NCBI GenBank assembly: GCA_019454145.1
Contig: CP075366.1
Coordinates: 351,564 to 415,563 of the forward strand
Length of the DNA: 64,000 bases
Origin: Fimbriimonadaceae bacterium
GTDB lineage: Bacteria; Armatimonadota; Fimbriimonadia; Fimbriimonadales; Fimbriimonadaceae
Direction: 5' to 3'
Part shown: positions 52,768 through 61,712 of the stretch, piece after piece
How positions within the stretch are numbered: the stretch's first letter is position 1
How the letters are laid out: each line of letters starts with the position of its first letter
Notes under the pieces: model-generated
The model's database searches: none
Told to the model about the DNA's origin: nothing
Seen by the model: only the letters and a program-made list of their open reading frames with translations
Program-made: the position numbers and the translations under genes

Positions 52768-53558
52768 GCCACGAAGAAACAAACATTGAAGAAACAGTTG
52801 AGCAGTCCACCGCTCAGCAATTCGTAGAAAACGAATTGGCATCAGTCAAGAAGAACCTTCAGAACACTCAGATCTTCGGATCAGCATTCGTGTTCGGCGT
52901 GATGTGCTTCTTGTTCTCCATCGCCAATGGTTTTGCGACCAACCTTGAACCAAAGGAAGCCGCAAAGATCACCAAAGGGCTGGTTGTTCAGCGATTAGAA
53001 GAAGCTCAACCACAGTTGAGTTCCTACCTGCGACAAGAAATCCCAACGTTCATCAAGCAAGTTCCAGAGTTCGCGAAGGAACAAATGCCGATCATCCGCG
53101 AGGATTTGGAAGTGAACATCGAGGCCGAAATCGAAAAGCTCGCTCACGAAACAAGTGGCAGCCTCAATCAAACTCTGGATAGCTTCTTGATCGAAAAGCA
53201 AGATGAGTTCAAAACCATCATCCTGGCCGGACAAGATAAGGAAACCACAGACGAAGTAGCGGCAGCAATGCGCGAAATGTTCTTGTCTTACTTGACCGAA
53301 AACCACGGTGAAGATGAGTCTATTCAGTACAAGTTGGATCAAGCATTGGTCTCTTTGCACGAAATCCAAAAGAAGACTCACCGACTGGCATACGCCAAAG
53401 ATCTTGATGCAGTAGAAAAGAAAACCCGACGCGCTATCGCTTGTCTGTTCAATACAGTCAGCGAGCACAAAGATGCAATGGGTCTACCAAGTCAACAAGA
53501 AGCTCAAAACACCGTTGCTGGTCTGATGGACTTGGCTAACGATCAAACACCACGCTAA
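52764..53558 (+). CDS. Membrane-anchored coiled-coil protein B
   Basis: 264 residues with the same architecture as its upstream neighbour: a charged N-terminus (VENELASVKKNLQN), one transmembrane helix (about 38-56, GSAFVFGVMCFLFSIANGF), and then a long helical, Gln/Glu-rich outer segment. Shared phrases such as a hydrophobic helix followed by an amphipathic linker and an EEAQPQLSSYLRQEIP-type stretch suggest distant paralogy. The GTG start overlaps the previous stop. A strong terminator follows. Function unknown. Confidence 0.65.
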   Translation: MSHEETNIEETVEQSTAQQFVENELASVKKNLQNTQIFGSAFVFGVMCFLFSIANGFATNLEPKEAAKITKGLVVQRLEEAQPQLSSYLRQEIPTFIKQVPEFAKEQMPIIREDLEVNIEAEIEKLAHETSGSLNQTLDSFLIEKQDEFKTIILAGQDKETTDEVAAAMREMFLSYLTENHGEDESIQYKLDQALVSLHEIQKKTHRLAYAKDLDAVEKKTRRAIACLFNTVSEHKDAMGLPSQQEAQNTVAGLMDLANDQTPR

Positions 53559-53602
53559 GGAAGGCGAAAATGGAAACACCCTTGGGCTGAAGGGTAACGA
53601 TA

Positions 53603-53640
53603 GGGCGTCGTGCCACGGATGGCACGGCGTCCTACTATTT
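53603..53640 (+). terminator. Terminator after the coiled-coil pair
   Basis: GGGCGTCGTGCCA pairs with TGGCACGGCGTCC around a 4-base CGGA loop, with two G-T pairs, followed by TACTATTTTT. It starts 44 bases after the stop codon. Confidence 0.88.
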
Positions 53641-53669
53641 TTGAAGCTAATTTGTAAACAAGGAATCAT

Positions 53670-53939
53670 TTGTCTACTAAAACCGTCTATGTAAATATGA
53701 ATGTAGACAAGTTTCTATCATCTGGCAGTTTTGCTCAGGTTTTGGATTGGGCAAAAGAAGCCGCCGCGACTGCGGTTCGAGAATCAGAAATGGGGATTGA
53801 TCTTGATATGAGCGAGGTGGGAGAATCCCGCCGCAAGATGCTCCGAATGGAAATCGCCAAGCTTGGATATTTGATGCGAGCAATTGGGATCAACCGGTAC
53901 GAACTCATTCGGCAAAAAACGAAAATGTGGGTGGCCTGA
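53670..53939 (+). CDS. Hypothetical small protein
   Basis: 89 residues, TTG start supported by AAGGA 6 bases upstream. Text such as NVDKFLSSGSFAQVLDWAKEAAATAVRES and RRKMLRMEIAKLGYLMRAIGINRYELI suggests a helical, soluble, basic protein. No family recognised. It lies alone between the terminator and gpmA. Confidence 0.55.
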   Translation: MSTKTVYVNMNVDKFLSSGSFAQVLDWAKEAAATAVRESEMGIDLDMSEVGESRRKMLRMEIAKLGYLMRAIGINRYELIRQKTKMWVA

Positions 53940-53970
53940 ACCATGGGAGGCTCAAGCCATGCTTTTCTCC

Positions 53971-54579
53971 TCAGCCGAGGACGGAAACGGAGATCATTTT
54001 CCCGCTGGTTTCTAGTTCATAAGCGAGCGGTACGCCGGTGGCGAGTTCTTTGGCAAGAATCTCGTCGGGCGTGAGATTTTCGAGTGCCATAACAATGCTC
54101 CGGTTGCTGTTTCCGTGAGCCACGACCAACACATTTTTTCCTTGTTTGATATCTCCTAGAATGGCTCGCTCAAAAAACGGAAGGGTGCGTGCCCGAGTGT
54201 CTTTAAGCGATTCGCCGTTGGGCGGGGCTACATCGTATGAACGTCGCCAAATGTGGACTTGCTCTTCGCCATATTTTTCGCGCATGTCATCTTTGTTGAG
54301 TCCGCTGAGGTCGCCGTAGTCTCGTTCATTCAGGGCTTGGTCGCGGATAACGGGCACGTAGTTCTTTCCGCTTGCTTCCAGAATGTGTGCAAGTGTTTCT
54401 TGCGCGCGCCGCAAACCGGATGTGTACGCCACATCTATCAGGGTGGGTTTGAGTAATTCTCCCGCGCGGCGAGCTTCTTCGATCCCTTGTTCGGTGAGCG
54501 GAACGTCCACCCATCCAGTAAAGCGGTTTTCGAGGTTCCAAAGCGATTGACCGTGGCGAACAAGAATCAGTTGCGGCAT
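53971..54579 (-). CDS. gpmA: 2,3-bisphosphoglycerate-dependent phosphoglycerate mutase
   Basis: Glycolytic interconversion of 3- and 2-phosphoglycerate. The phosphohistidine motif [10 protein letters not shown] is at the N-terminus, with [15 protein letters not shown] after it. [17 protein letters not shown] and the second His in [12 protein letters not shown] are also present. At 202 residues it is shorter than the 230-250 of enterobacterial forms, a known short type. TAACCT (54586-54591) lies 6 nt before the ATG. Confidence 0.92.
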   Translation of the reverse strand: MPQLILVRHGQSLWNLENRFTGWVDVPLTEQGIEEARRAGELLKPTLIDVAYTSGLRRAQETLAHILEASGKNYVPVIRDQALNERDYGDLSGLNKDDMREKYGEEQVHIWRRSYDVAPPNGESLKDTRARTLPFFERAILGDIKQGKNVLVVAHGNSNRSIVMALENLTPDEILAKELATGVPLAYELETSGKMISVSVLG

Positions 54580-54638
54580 AAGGCTAGGTTACCTCTGAGG
54601 TTGGGGGTCTTGGGAAACGCCGGGCGTATTCTGACGGT

Positions 54639-55034
54639 GTGAATACCGTTGAGCAGTTGATGCGTGAATATGTGGAGGCGTTCAATCGCCACGATGCGGA
54701 GGGAATGCTTAACACATTAGCTGAGGATGTCGTACACGAAATCAACGAAGGGGAAACTCAAATCGGCCTTGATCGGTTCCGCGAGTTTAAGGCTCACATG
54801 GATGAGTGCTATCGTGAACAACTCAAAGAAGTCGTGTATTTTGCGAATGGCAATCGCGGAGTAATCGAATTCATTTGCGAGGGCGAGTACATCAAAACCG
54901 ATAACGGTTTGCCGGAAGCTACTGGCCAAAAGTATGCAATCAGGGCGGCGGCATTCTTTGAAGAATCAAACGGCAGACTCAGCCGAGTTACTAGCTACTA
55001 CAGCCTCAAGGGTTGGATTCAAGCAATCAGCTAG
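54639..55034 (+). CDS. NTF2/SnoaL-like protein
   Basis: 131 residues of the cone-shaped NTF2-like fold. The N-terminal helix reads EQLMREYVEAFNRHDAEGMLNTLAEDVVHEINEG, with strand text VVYFANGNRGVIEFICEGEY and a last strand LSRVTSYYSLKGWIQ. It is likely an enzyme-like or ligand-binding domain of unknown specificity. The GTG start has TATTCT (54627-54632) 6 nt upstream. Its stop overlaps the end of the convergent upp gene by 4 bases. Confidence 0.8.
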   Translation: MNTVEQLMREYVEAFNRHDAEGMLNTLAEDVVHEINEGETQIGLDRFREFKAHMDECYREQLKEVVYFANGNRGVIEFICEGEYIKTDNGLPEATGQKYAIRAAAFFEESNGRLSRVTSYYSLKGWIQAIS

Positions 55035-55651
55035 AGCGTTCCGAACAATCTATCGCCGTAATCACCTAGCCCGGGCAGAATGTACTTTTTGTCGTTGAGT
55101 TCGCGGTCGAGTGCGGCGGTGTAGACCGGAATCTCTGGATGATCTTCTTCCATCTTTGCAACGCCTTCGGGTGCCGCCACCACAGTAACAAGAATTACTG
55201 AATGGGGTGATTCGGCTTTCACCAACTTAATCGCCTGAGAAGCGGAGCCCCCAGTTGCGAGCATTGGGTCAACCACAATGGCGACTTTGCCAGCCAGATT
55301 TGGCAGTTTGCAGTAGTAAGAACTTGCCTTGGCGGTTTTTTCGTCTCGCTCTAATCCAACGTATCCAACTGCGACGTCTGGGAACAGTTCTAGGAACGGC
55401 TCAAGCATGGATAGCCCTGCGCGGAGAATCGGTATGACGGCAAGGGGCGCACCGAGTTTCGTAGATTTCGTTATTTCGAGCGGAGTCTGAACTTCACCTT
55501 CGGCAACTGGCAGGTGCTGAGTGCTTTCAAGGGCAAGGATGGTGGAAAGGATTTTTGCCGAACGCCGGAAAGTCTGAGGATCGGTGCTCGTGTCTCGCAG
55601 GTTTGCAAGCAGGTGCGCAGAAAGCGGGTGGGTCGAGACGTGGATCGGCAT
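55031..55651 (-). CDS. upp: Uracil phosphoribosyltransferase
   Basis: Salvages uracil to UMP with PRPP. The PRPP loop VDPMLATGGSASQAI is present, as are AVIPILRAGLSMLEPF and the uracil-binding LPGLGDYGDRLFGT at the C-terminus. At 206 residues it is full length. A TAGCAT box lies 8 nt before the ATG. Confidence 0.95.
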   Translation of the reverse strand: MPIHVSTHPLSAHLLANLRDTSTDPQTFRRSAKILSTILALESTQHLPVAEGEVQTPLEITKSTKLGAPLAVIPILRAGLSMLEPFLELFPDVAVGYVGLERDEKTAKASSYYCKLPNLAGKVAIVVDPMLATGGSASQAIKLVKAESPHSVILVTVVAAPEGVAKMEEDHPEIPVYTAALDRELNDKKYILPGLGDYGDRLFGTL

Positions 55652-55702
55652 AGTTCAGAATGCTACACGATCTGAGCGTGTTGGGTATCGTCTTGCTTGC
55701 CG

Positions 55703-57091
55703 ATGAATAAGCCAGCCGCAATAATTTTGGCCGCCGGGCAGGGAACTCGCATGAAAAGCAGCCTGCCGAAAGTAGTCCATTCTGTTTGTGGGGTTCCGAT
55801 GGTGGAATGGGTGCGCCGCGCCTTGGTTGAAGCTGGAGTCGAGCGAATCGTTGTTGTGGTCGGACATGGAGCCGACCACGTTCGCGCAGTTTTAGGTGAT
55901 TCAGTTGAATACGCGGTGCAAAGTGAACAACTCGGAACCGCTCACGCTGTTCGCTCGGCTGAACCAGTTTTGAAAGATTGGTATGGCCCAGTAATGGTTC
56001 TCGCGGGCGATGTGCCGATGCTCAGCACGGAAACAATCAGTTCAATTCTTAAAATCCATGAAGGCGATTCGGCGGCTCTCACCCTTGCCACTTGCACACT
56101 GGATGATCCGAGCGGTTACGGGCGAATCCTCCGCAACGAATCCGGCGCGATTATTGGCAACCGAGAACACAAAGATTGCTCGCCTGAGCAACTGAACATC
56201 AAAGAAATCAATCCGGCGGTTTACTGCTTTAGCGGCCCAAAGTTGTTTGAGCTTCTGCCGCAGGTCAAGAACAACAACGCGCAAGGCGAATACTATCTGC
56301 CCGATTTGATTGAAATGGTTGCGAATCAAGGCGGCAAGATTTCGAGCTTCACGAGCAATGACCCAGATGAGTTCAGAGGCATTAATGATAGGTGGCAACT
56401 TTCTCAAGCAGGTCAGATTGTTAGGGATCGTATTCTCCAGCAGCATGCCCAAAACGGCGTAACTATTATTGATCCAGGTTCAATCACTATTGGGCCAGAT
56501 GTGGCGATTGGTCAAGATTCTGTGATTCACCCTAATACGGTTTTGGAAGGAAAAACCACGATTGGAGCGAACAGCGAGATCGGGCCCAACACTTGGGTGA
56601 AGAGTTCAACTGTTGGCAACCGATGCCGAGCATTTATGAGCCACCTTGACCAAGCAACAATGGAAGAAGGGTCTCGTTGTGGCCCGTTCGCAAATCTTCG
56701 GCCCCAAGCCCACCTTAAGCCAAGCACAAAGATCGGCAACTTCGTTGAAATAAAGAACGCGGCTATTGGGCCAAACACCAGCATCAGCCACCTGACCTAC
56801 ATAGGTGATGCCAGCATTGGCTCTAACACGAATATCGGTGCGGGCGTGATTACCTGCAATTACGATGGTTTCCACAAGTTTCACACAGAAATTGGGAGTG
56901 ATTGTTTTGTGGGATCAAACTCTACGCTGGTTGCACCTGTTAAGATAGAGGACGGTTCGTTTGTAGCCGCGGGTAGCGTGATAACGAAAGGCGTTCCCAG
57001 CGGGGCAATGGCAATCGGTCGTGGCAGGCAGGAGAATAAAGAGCAGTGGTACACAGTTTGGCGCGCAGCGAAGGGATCGGAGAAAAAATGA
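55703..57091 (+). CDS. glmU: Bifunctional UDP-N-acetylglucosamine pyrophosphorylase / glucosamine-1-phosphate acetyltransferase
   Basis: Makes UDP-GlcNAc for peptidoglycan. The N-terminal uridyltransferase has IILAAGQGTRMKSSLPKV. The C-terminal left-handed beta-helix has hexapeptide repeats (IGPDVAIGQDSVIHPNTV, IGSNTNIGAGVITCNYDG). The start may be the ATG at 55703 or a TTG at 55697 that has TATCGT 5 nt before it. Its stop overlaps the ATG of prs (ATGA), so it heads the long coupled operon running to recO. Confidence 0.95.
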   Translation: MNKPAAIILAAGQGTRMKSSLPKVVHSVCGVPMVEWVRRALVEAGVERIVVVVGHGADHVRAVLGDSVEYAVQSEQLGTAHAVRSAEPVLKDWYGPVMVLAGDVPMLSTETISSILKIHEGDSAALTLATCTLDDPSGYGRILRNESGAIIGNREHKDCSPEQLNIKEINPAVYCFSGPKLFELLPQVKNNNAQGEYYLPDLIEMVANQGGKISSFTSNDPDEFRGINDRWQLSQAGQIVRDRILQQHAQNGVTIIDPGSITIGPDVAIGQDSVIHPNTVLEGKTTIGANSEIGPNTWVKSSTVGNRCRAFMSHLDQATMEEGSRCGPFANLRPQAHLKPSTKIGNFVEIKNAAIGPNTSISHLTYIGDASIGSNTNIGAGVITCNYDGFHKFHTEIGSDCFVGSNSTLVAPVKIEDGSFVAAGSVITKGVPSGAMAIGRGRQENKEQWYTVWRAAKGSEKK

Positions 57092-58053
57092 GTTCAGATT
57101 TGAGTGGAATGAAACTGTTTGCGGGTAACTCTCACAAAGAGCTTGGTCAGAAAGTCGCCGATTACCTGGGAATCGAACTCAGCGGCCTGACTTCCACGCG
57201 CTTCAGTGATGGCGAAATCCGGTTGATGGTCGAAGTGAGCTCTCGCGGGAACGACGTATTCATTATTCAGCCGACCTGCGCTCCTGTCAACGATTCTTTA
57301 ATGGAACTGCTGATCATGCTGGATGCTTTCCGCAGAGCAAGCGCACGCCGGTTGACGGTCGTGATGCCGTACTACGGCTACGCTCGCCAGGATAAGAAGA
57401 TCAAGCCACGCGAACCAGTTACTGCGCGATTGGTTGCAGATCTGATTGGCACTGCGGGTGCTCACCGCGTTGTTTGTGTTGATCTGCACGCAGAGCAGAT
57501 TCAAGGATTCTTCGATCTCCCGGTTGACCACCTATACGGCGGACCGATTCTTGGTCGTTATTTCCAAGGCGAAGGTTTTGCCGAAATGGATGACGTTGTG
57601 GTTGTCAGCCCCGACGTTGCTGGCGTACCTCGCGCACGTAGTCTTGCAGAAATGCTGAAGGCACCGATTGCGATCATCGCCAAACGCCGACCTGAACCAA
57701 ACAAGGTAGATATTGTTGAGATCATCGGCGATGTGGAAGGCAAGCGCTGCATCATGATTGATGACATGATTGATACGGGTGGATCGATCATCATGGGCGC
57801 AGAACAACTCATGAAACGCGGCGCAACCGAAGTTATGTGTTGCTGTACTCACCCAGTCTTCAGTGGGAACGCGGCTCAAAGATTGCAAGATTCTGTTGTC
57901 AGCAAGGTTGTGACAATGGATACGATTCCGCTCGGAAGTGAAAAGCAGTTTCCCAAGCTGACGGTTCTACCAAGTGCTCCATTGTTGGGCGAAGCAATCC
58001 GCCGGATTCACTTGAACGAATCCATCAGCAGCCTTTTCAACGACTGGCGATAA
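57088..58053 (+). CDS. prs: Ribose-phosphate pyrophosphokinase
   Basis: Makes PRPP from ribose 5-phosphate and ATP. From the ATG at 57088 it shows LFAGNSHKELGQKVADYLG, the ATP loop FSDGEIRL, MPYYGYARQDKK, and the PRPP-binding CIMIDDMIDTGGSI. At about 321 residues it is full length. It is coupled to glmU by a 4-base overlap, as in many Firmicutes, and followed 4 bases later by an unknown membrane gene. Confidence 0.96.
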   Translation: MSSDLSGMKLFAGNSHKELGQKVADYLGIELSGLTSTRFSDGEIRLMVEVSSRGNDVFIIQPTCAPVNDSLMELLIMLDAFRRASARRLTVVMPYYGYARQDKKIKPREPVTARLVADLIGTAGAHRVVCVDLHAEQIQGFFDLPVDHLYGGPILGRYFQGEGFAEMDDVVVVSPDVAGVPRARSLAEMLKAPIAIIAKRRPEPNKVDIVEIIGDVEGKRCIMIDDMIDTGGSIIMGAEQLMKRGATEVMCCCTHPVFSGNAAQRLQDSVVSKVVTMDTIPLGSEKQFPKLTVLPSAPLLGEAIRRIHLNESISSLFNDWR

Positions 58054-58057
58054 CGGT

Positions 58058-58531
58058 TTGGAAATCGAACCTACTGAAGAACCAGGTTCAGCCAAAGTTG
58101 AACCTTTGAGTTGGAAAGTGAATCTGGGTAACCAAATGCCGCAGAAACGCCTGTTTGTGGGCGTGATTACGCTTGTGGTAGCTGTCATTGGCTATATGTT
58201 TATCGGCGGGATTCTCGGCGCATTAGTTGGCATTGTTGTGATGGTGGCATCCACGGCTGAGTTGTTTATGCCAGTGACTTACCAACTGAATAACGAGGAA
58301 GCTCGCTCGCATTGTGGTTTTAATGTCACGGCGATTCGTTGGGAGAATGTTAAGCGTCTGATTGATATGCCAGACGGGGTTCGGCTCTCTCCGTTAGAGA
58401 AAAACTCCCGTTTAGACGCATTTCGGGGCGTTTACTTGAGATTTAGTGGCAACCAAGACGAAGTATTGGGCAAAATAGCCGAACTCATTGAGGAATATGG
58501 AAGCGACGTGGACAGAGAAGCTCACTCCTGA
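58058..58531 (+). CDS. Hypothetical membrane protein of the glmU-prs operon (1)
   Basis: 157 residues, TTG start 4 bases after prs. An acidic N-terminus is followed by two close transmembrane helices (about 32-50 and 52-68) and a cytoplasmic C-terminal domain with LNNEEARSHCGFNVTAIRWENVKRL and an amphipathic LRFSGNQDEVLGKIAELIEEYG. The family is not recognised. It overlaps the next gene by 35 bases. Confidence 0.65.
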   Translation: MEIEPTEEPGSAKVEPLSWKVNLGNQMPQKRLFVGVITLVVAVIGYMFIGGILGALVGIVVMVASTAELFMPVTYQLNNEEARSHCGFNVTAIRWENVKRLIDMPDGVRLSPLEKNSRLDAFRGVYLRFSGNQDEVLGKIAELIEEYGSDVDREAHS

Positions 58532-58856
58532 GGAGGAGGATCGGTTGATCGCGAAACTGACATACGAAGTTAAGCGACGAAAACTGGAAGTCCCTGTCGT
58601 CTTCTTTCTGGAGATGCATAAACCTCTGGCTGGGATTGCTGGCAATGCGGCAATCGCTACCACGCCGTTTTTTGGATCTTTAGTGGGGTTGGGGAATTGG
58701 CAAGATTACGGTCGGTTATTTGGGAGCATGAAATCAGTTGAAAAGCTGATTCGCTCGCTCGAAGATCCAACTGAACCGATCAAACCCGATGAACAGAAAA
58801 GTTTAAGGAACGATAGTTCCGAAGTGACAAGTAATGATGACGAGGAATCAAACTGA
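58497..58856 (+). CDS. Hypothetical protein of the glmU-prs operon (2)
   Basis: About 119 residues from the ATG at 58497. A charged helical N-terminus (EEEDRLIAKLTYEVKRRKLE) is followed by a moderately hydrophobic segment (about 43-72, PLAGIAGNAAIATTPFFGSLVGLG) and an acidic tail. It may be a peripheral or hairpin-membrane subunit. The start lies inside the previous gene and the stop overlaps the next start (TGATG). Confidence 0.55.
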   Translation: MEATWTEKLTPEEEDRLIAKLTYEVKRRKLEVPVVFFLEMHKPLAGIAGNAAIATTPFFGSLVGLGNWQDYGRLFGSMKSVEKLIRSLEDPTEPIKPDEQKSLRNDSSEVTSNDDEESN

Positions 58857-59839
58857 TGTTTAACTGGTTGCAGGGCGAACAGTATCTTGATACCGGATGG
58901 ATAGGAATAGCCGTAACGCTGATGGTGGTTACGTTTATTTTGGTGAATATCCGGCGGGCGAACAAAAATGCTGACTCGCTGTTTATTCGCCGTATTTCGG
59001 GTTTGAACGCAATTGATGATGCTATTGGTCGGGCAACAGAAATGGGCCGACCTGTTCTTATGGTTCCTGGCATCGGTGTACTGGACGCAATATCCGTTCA
59101 GGCGATCAATATCTTTGCGCAGGTCACAAAAACTGCCGCTCAGTTTGCGACACCGGTGCGCATCTGCTGCGCTAACGCTCCGGTTTATGCGGTCGCGCAA
59201 GAAGTCATCCGCGACGTTTACACTCAGCAAGGGGTTGGCGACAAGTTCACACCAGAGACCGTTCAGTTCATCTCTGACCAACAATTTGCATTTGCCGCCG
59301 GGGTCAGCGGGATCATCCACCGCGAAAAGGTAGCGGCGACATTCCTACTCGGTGCGTTTTACGCGGAGTCGCTGATTTTTGCGGAAACATCAAACGCGAT
59401 CGGTGCAATTCAGGTGGCTGGTTCAACCCAGTCTACGCAGACTCCGTTCTTTATCGCCGCCTGCGACTATGTTCTCATCGGTGACGAATTCTATGCGGCT
59501 TCCGCTTACCTCACTCGGCAACCTGTGTTGGTCGGGTCGCTCGTCGGTCAAGACTGGGCGAAAATCGTTGTTGCGGGAATGGTCATCCTGGGCACGCTCT
59601 ACGGCTCTTACGAAATGACAGGAATGACCACGGAGCATCGTACAGATGATCAAGGCGTGAGTTCCATGACTCCGATTGAACCTGGTTCAGATGGAACGGT
59701 GACTCCGGAGCGGGTGAAGAAAAGTGATACAACAGTTCACCGCTTCTTTAACCCTTACACCCCCGAAGAATTGGTGAAAGTAGAGCGTGAGAAGAAACCA
59801 GCAGAGCCTGAAGCTGAAACAGGTGGTGGCGGAGAATGA
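58856..59839 (+). CDS. DUF6754 membrane protein
   Basis: 327 residues. An N-terminal helix (about 14-33) and a second helix (about 240-260, IVVAGMVILGTLYGSYEMTG) flank a conserved domain with SGLNAIDDAIGRATEMGRPVLMVPGIG and ISDQQFAFAAGVSGIIHREK, then FAETSNAIGAIQVAGSTQ. This is what I recognise as DUF6754. A proline- and glutamate-rich tail ends in GGGGE. The function is unknown. It is tightly coupled on both sides (overlaps of 1 and 4 bases). Confidence 0.75.
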   Translation: MFNWLQGEQYLDTGWIGIAVTLMVVTFILVNIRRANKNADSLFIRRISGLNAIDDAIGRATEMGRPVLMVPGIGVLDAISVQAINIFAQVTKTAAQFATPVRICCANAPVYAVAQEVIRDVYTQQGVGDKFTPETVQFISDQQFAFAAGVSGIIHREKVAATFLLGAFYAESLIFAETSNAIGAIQVAGSTQSTQTPFFIAACDYVLIGDEFYAASAYLTRQPVLVGSLVGQDWAKIVVAGMVILGTLYGSYEMTGMTTEHRTDDQGVSSMTPIEPGSDGTVTPERVKKSDTTVHRFFNPYTPEELVKVEREKKPAEPEAETGGGGE

Positions 59840-60762
59840 ACAATAGTATTTTCCTGCTAGCCCAAAACACAGAGAACTTCTGGCGAAAACTGCCAGGACA
59901 AGGTCTTGTGATTTGGGTTATCATCGGCTTACTGCTTGGCATAGCTTTGCTGTTTGCCTTTACCCAAGTTCCATCTAATCTCCGACGTTGGATCATTGTT
60001 GGGTTCACGTTCTTCGCTGGTCTCCCTTATGTCTTGGCTTATTTATGGCCGAAACCAATTGGTGCAGATTTGCAAAACGATATCCCTCGGAATATGTCGG
60101 AGCAGATCGGTTTCACCATCAACCAAGCTATTGATCCGGTCGGAAAGATCACCAACGTTCTACAAGCCTTTTTGCTCGGTGTTGGAATCTTCTCGCTTGT
60201 GCGGGTTCATCTAACCAAGGTTCGCCGCAAGTCTGAGAACTGGGGATTCAGCACGGTTCTCTTGGTCTGCTTTGCGCTGATGACTACGGTTGGCTTTATG
60301 GACTGGCGCCAGCGCAAGTTCATGGATGACAACGGCTTGCTGAATGAACCAGCGAACTGGGGATTTTTCCAATACGCAAACGACTTGCTTTTTGAAGGCA
60401 TGTACCAGCAGATGGATTCGGCGATGTTCTCTATGATCGCGTTCTTTATCCTATCTGCGGCCTACCGAGCATTCCGAATCCGCAGTGTGGAAGCAACGGT
60501 TATGATGGCGTCGGCTCTCATCCTGATGCTGAACCTGATGGGGGCATTGACTTACGCTTGGGGAACTGGCATAGAAAACCTGGTCGTACAGACTGGTAAT
60601 CCGTTCTTCATGAATTTCAAGCTCAACGTAATGGCCGACTGGCTACGAAGCACAATGCAAATTCCTGCAATTCGTGCTATTGACTTTGGAGTCTTCTTAG
60701 GCGCACTTGCTATGGGCTTACGGCTCTGGCTCGGATTAGAAAAAGGAGGAGTATCGTCGTGA
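59836..60762 (+). CDS. Polytopic membrane protein of the DUF6754 operon
   Basis: About seven transmembrane helices over 308 residues, with an outer segment after helix 2 (PIGADLQNDIPRNMSEQIGFTI). Family unnamed. It overlaps neighbours by 4 bases on each side. It is probably a subunit of one membrane complex with the genes around it. Confidence 0.75.
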   Translation: MNNSIFLLAQNTENFWRKLPGQGLVIWVIIGLLLGIALLFAFTQVPSNLRRWIIVGFTFFAGLPYVLAYLWPKPIGADLQNDIPRNMSEQIGFTINQAIDPVGKITNVLQAFLLGVGIFSLVRVHLTKVRRKSENWGFSTVLLVCFALMTTVGFMDWRQRKFMDDNGLLNEPANWGFFQYANDLLFEGMYQQMDSAMFSMIAFFILSAAYRAFRIRSVEATVMMASALILMLNLMGALTYAWGTGIENLVVQTGNPFFMNFKLNVMADWLRSTMQIPAIRAIDFGVFLGALAMGLRLWLGLEKGGVSS

Positions 60763-61712
60763 CATTCTGGGACAAGATGCAAAAAGTAGACCGTCGCATT
60801 CTTTATGTGATTTTGGTCGTGTTCGTTTGTACGGGGTTATTCATCCCTGTAAAGATTCCGGTTGAACCTGATCCAAGCAGTAAAGACTTTTACGCGACCG
60901 TCATGGCGATTCCCGAAGGTAGCACGGTGCTTGTCCAAACTGACTGGACGAACAGTACGCGCGGCGAAAGCATGGGCCACTTTGAAAACCTTATGCGCTT
61001 GCTGATGAGCAAAAAACTCAAGTTTGTGTTCTATTCAGCCGCTGATCCGGTTGCCCCTCAGGTTGCTCGAACGGTTATCACAAGAATCAATGCCGAACGT
61101 AAGGCGGATGGGCTTTATGTTTACCAAATTGGCAAGGATTACCTTGACCTTGGTTACTTTGCCAACGCAGAAGCAACCAACACAAACATGGGCACTGATC
61201 TCCGCCAAGCATGGGCGAACCGAACTTCAAAGGTTCCAGAAGGTGGTGAAATCGATATCTTCAAGACAGACGTTTTGAAAGACATCAGAAAGATCGGCGA
61301 CTGTAAAATGATGGTGGTCGTCACCGCGTCGGCTTCGATTGATATCGCAATTCAGCGACTTGCAAACAAAGTGCCGATTACTGCGATGGTCACCGGGGTT
61401 ACTGGCCCTGGTGTGTTGCCATTCTATCAATCGGGTCAAGTTAAAGGCATTGCCATCGGATTGAAAGGTGTTTACGACACTGAATATCTCATGGCAAACG
61501 GCATCAACATCAAAGATGGAGAAGCTAAGCCAAAAGTGACATGGGCAAAGAATTCGAGTGTCGACAAAGTTGCCGAGGGTAAGACATTTGCGCGAGGTAA
61601 CCAATACTACGGCACGTTACACGTTGCTCTGGTGCTCTTGATTTTGGCGGTCATCCTTGGAAACGTGGGAATGTTCATGAGCCGAAGAGCGGCTCGCAAG
61701 GGGGGCGAATAA
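60759..61712 (+). CDS. Two-helix protein with large outer domain, DUF6754 operon
   Basis: 317 residues. An N-terminal helix (about 12-30) and a C-terminal helix (about 287-306) enclose a domain of about 250 residues on the other side. It contains TVLVQTDWTNSTRGESMGHFENL, KFVFYSAADPVAPQVARTVI and TAMVTGVTGPGVLPFYQSGQV, alternating strands and helices like a Rossmann-type or substrate-binding fold. No family recognised. Overlaps of 4 bases upstream and 1 base downstream. Confidence 0.75.
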   Translation: MTFWDKMQKVDRRILYVILVVFVCTGLFIPVKIPVEPDPSSKDFYATVMAIPEGSTVLVQTDWTNSTRGESMGHFENLMRLLMSKKLKFVFYSAADPVAPQVARTVITRINAERKADGLYVYQIGKDYLDLGYFANAEATNTNMGTDLRQAWANRTSKVPEGGEIDIFKTDVLKDIRKIGDCKMMVVVTASASIDIAIQRLANKVPITAMVTGVTGPGVLPFYQSGQVKGIAIGLKGVYDTEYLMANGINIKDGEAKPKVTWAKNSSVDKVAEGKTFARGNQYYGTLHVALVLLILAVILGNVGMFMSRRAARKGGE

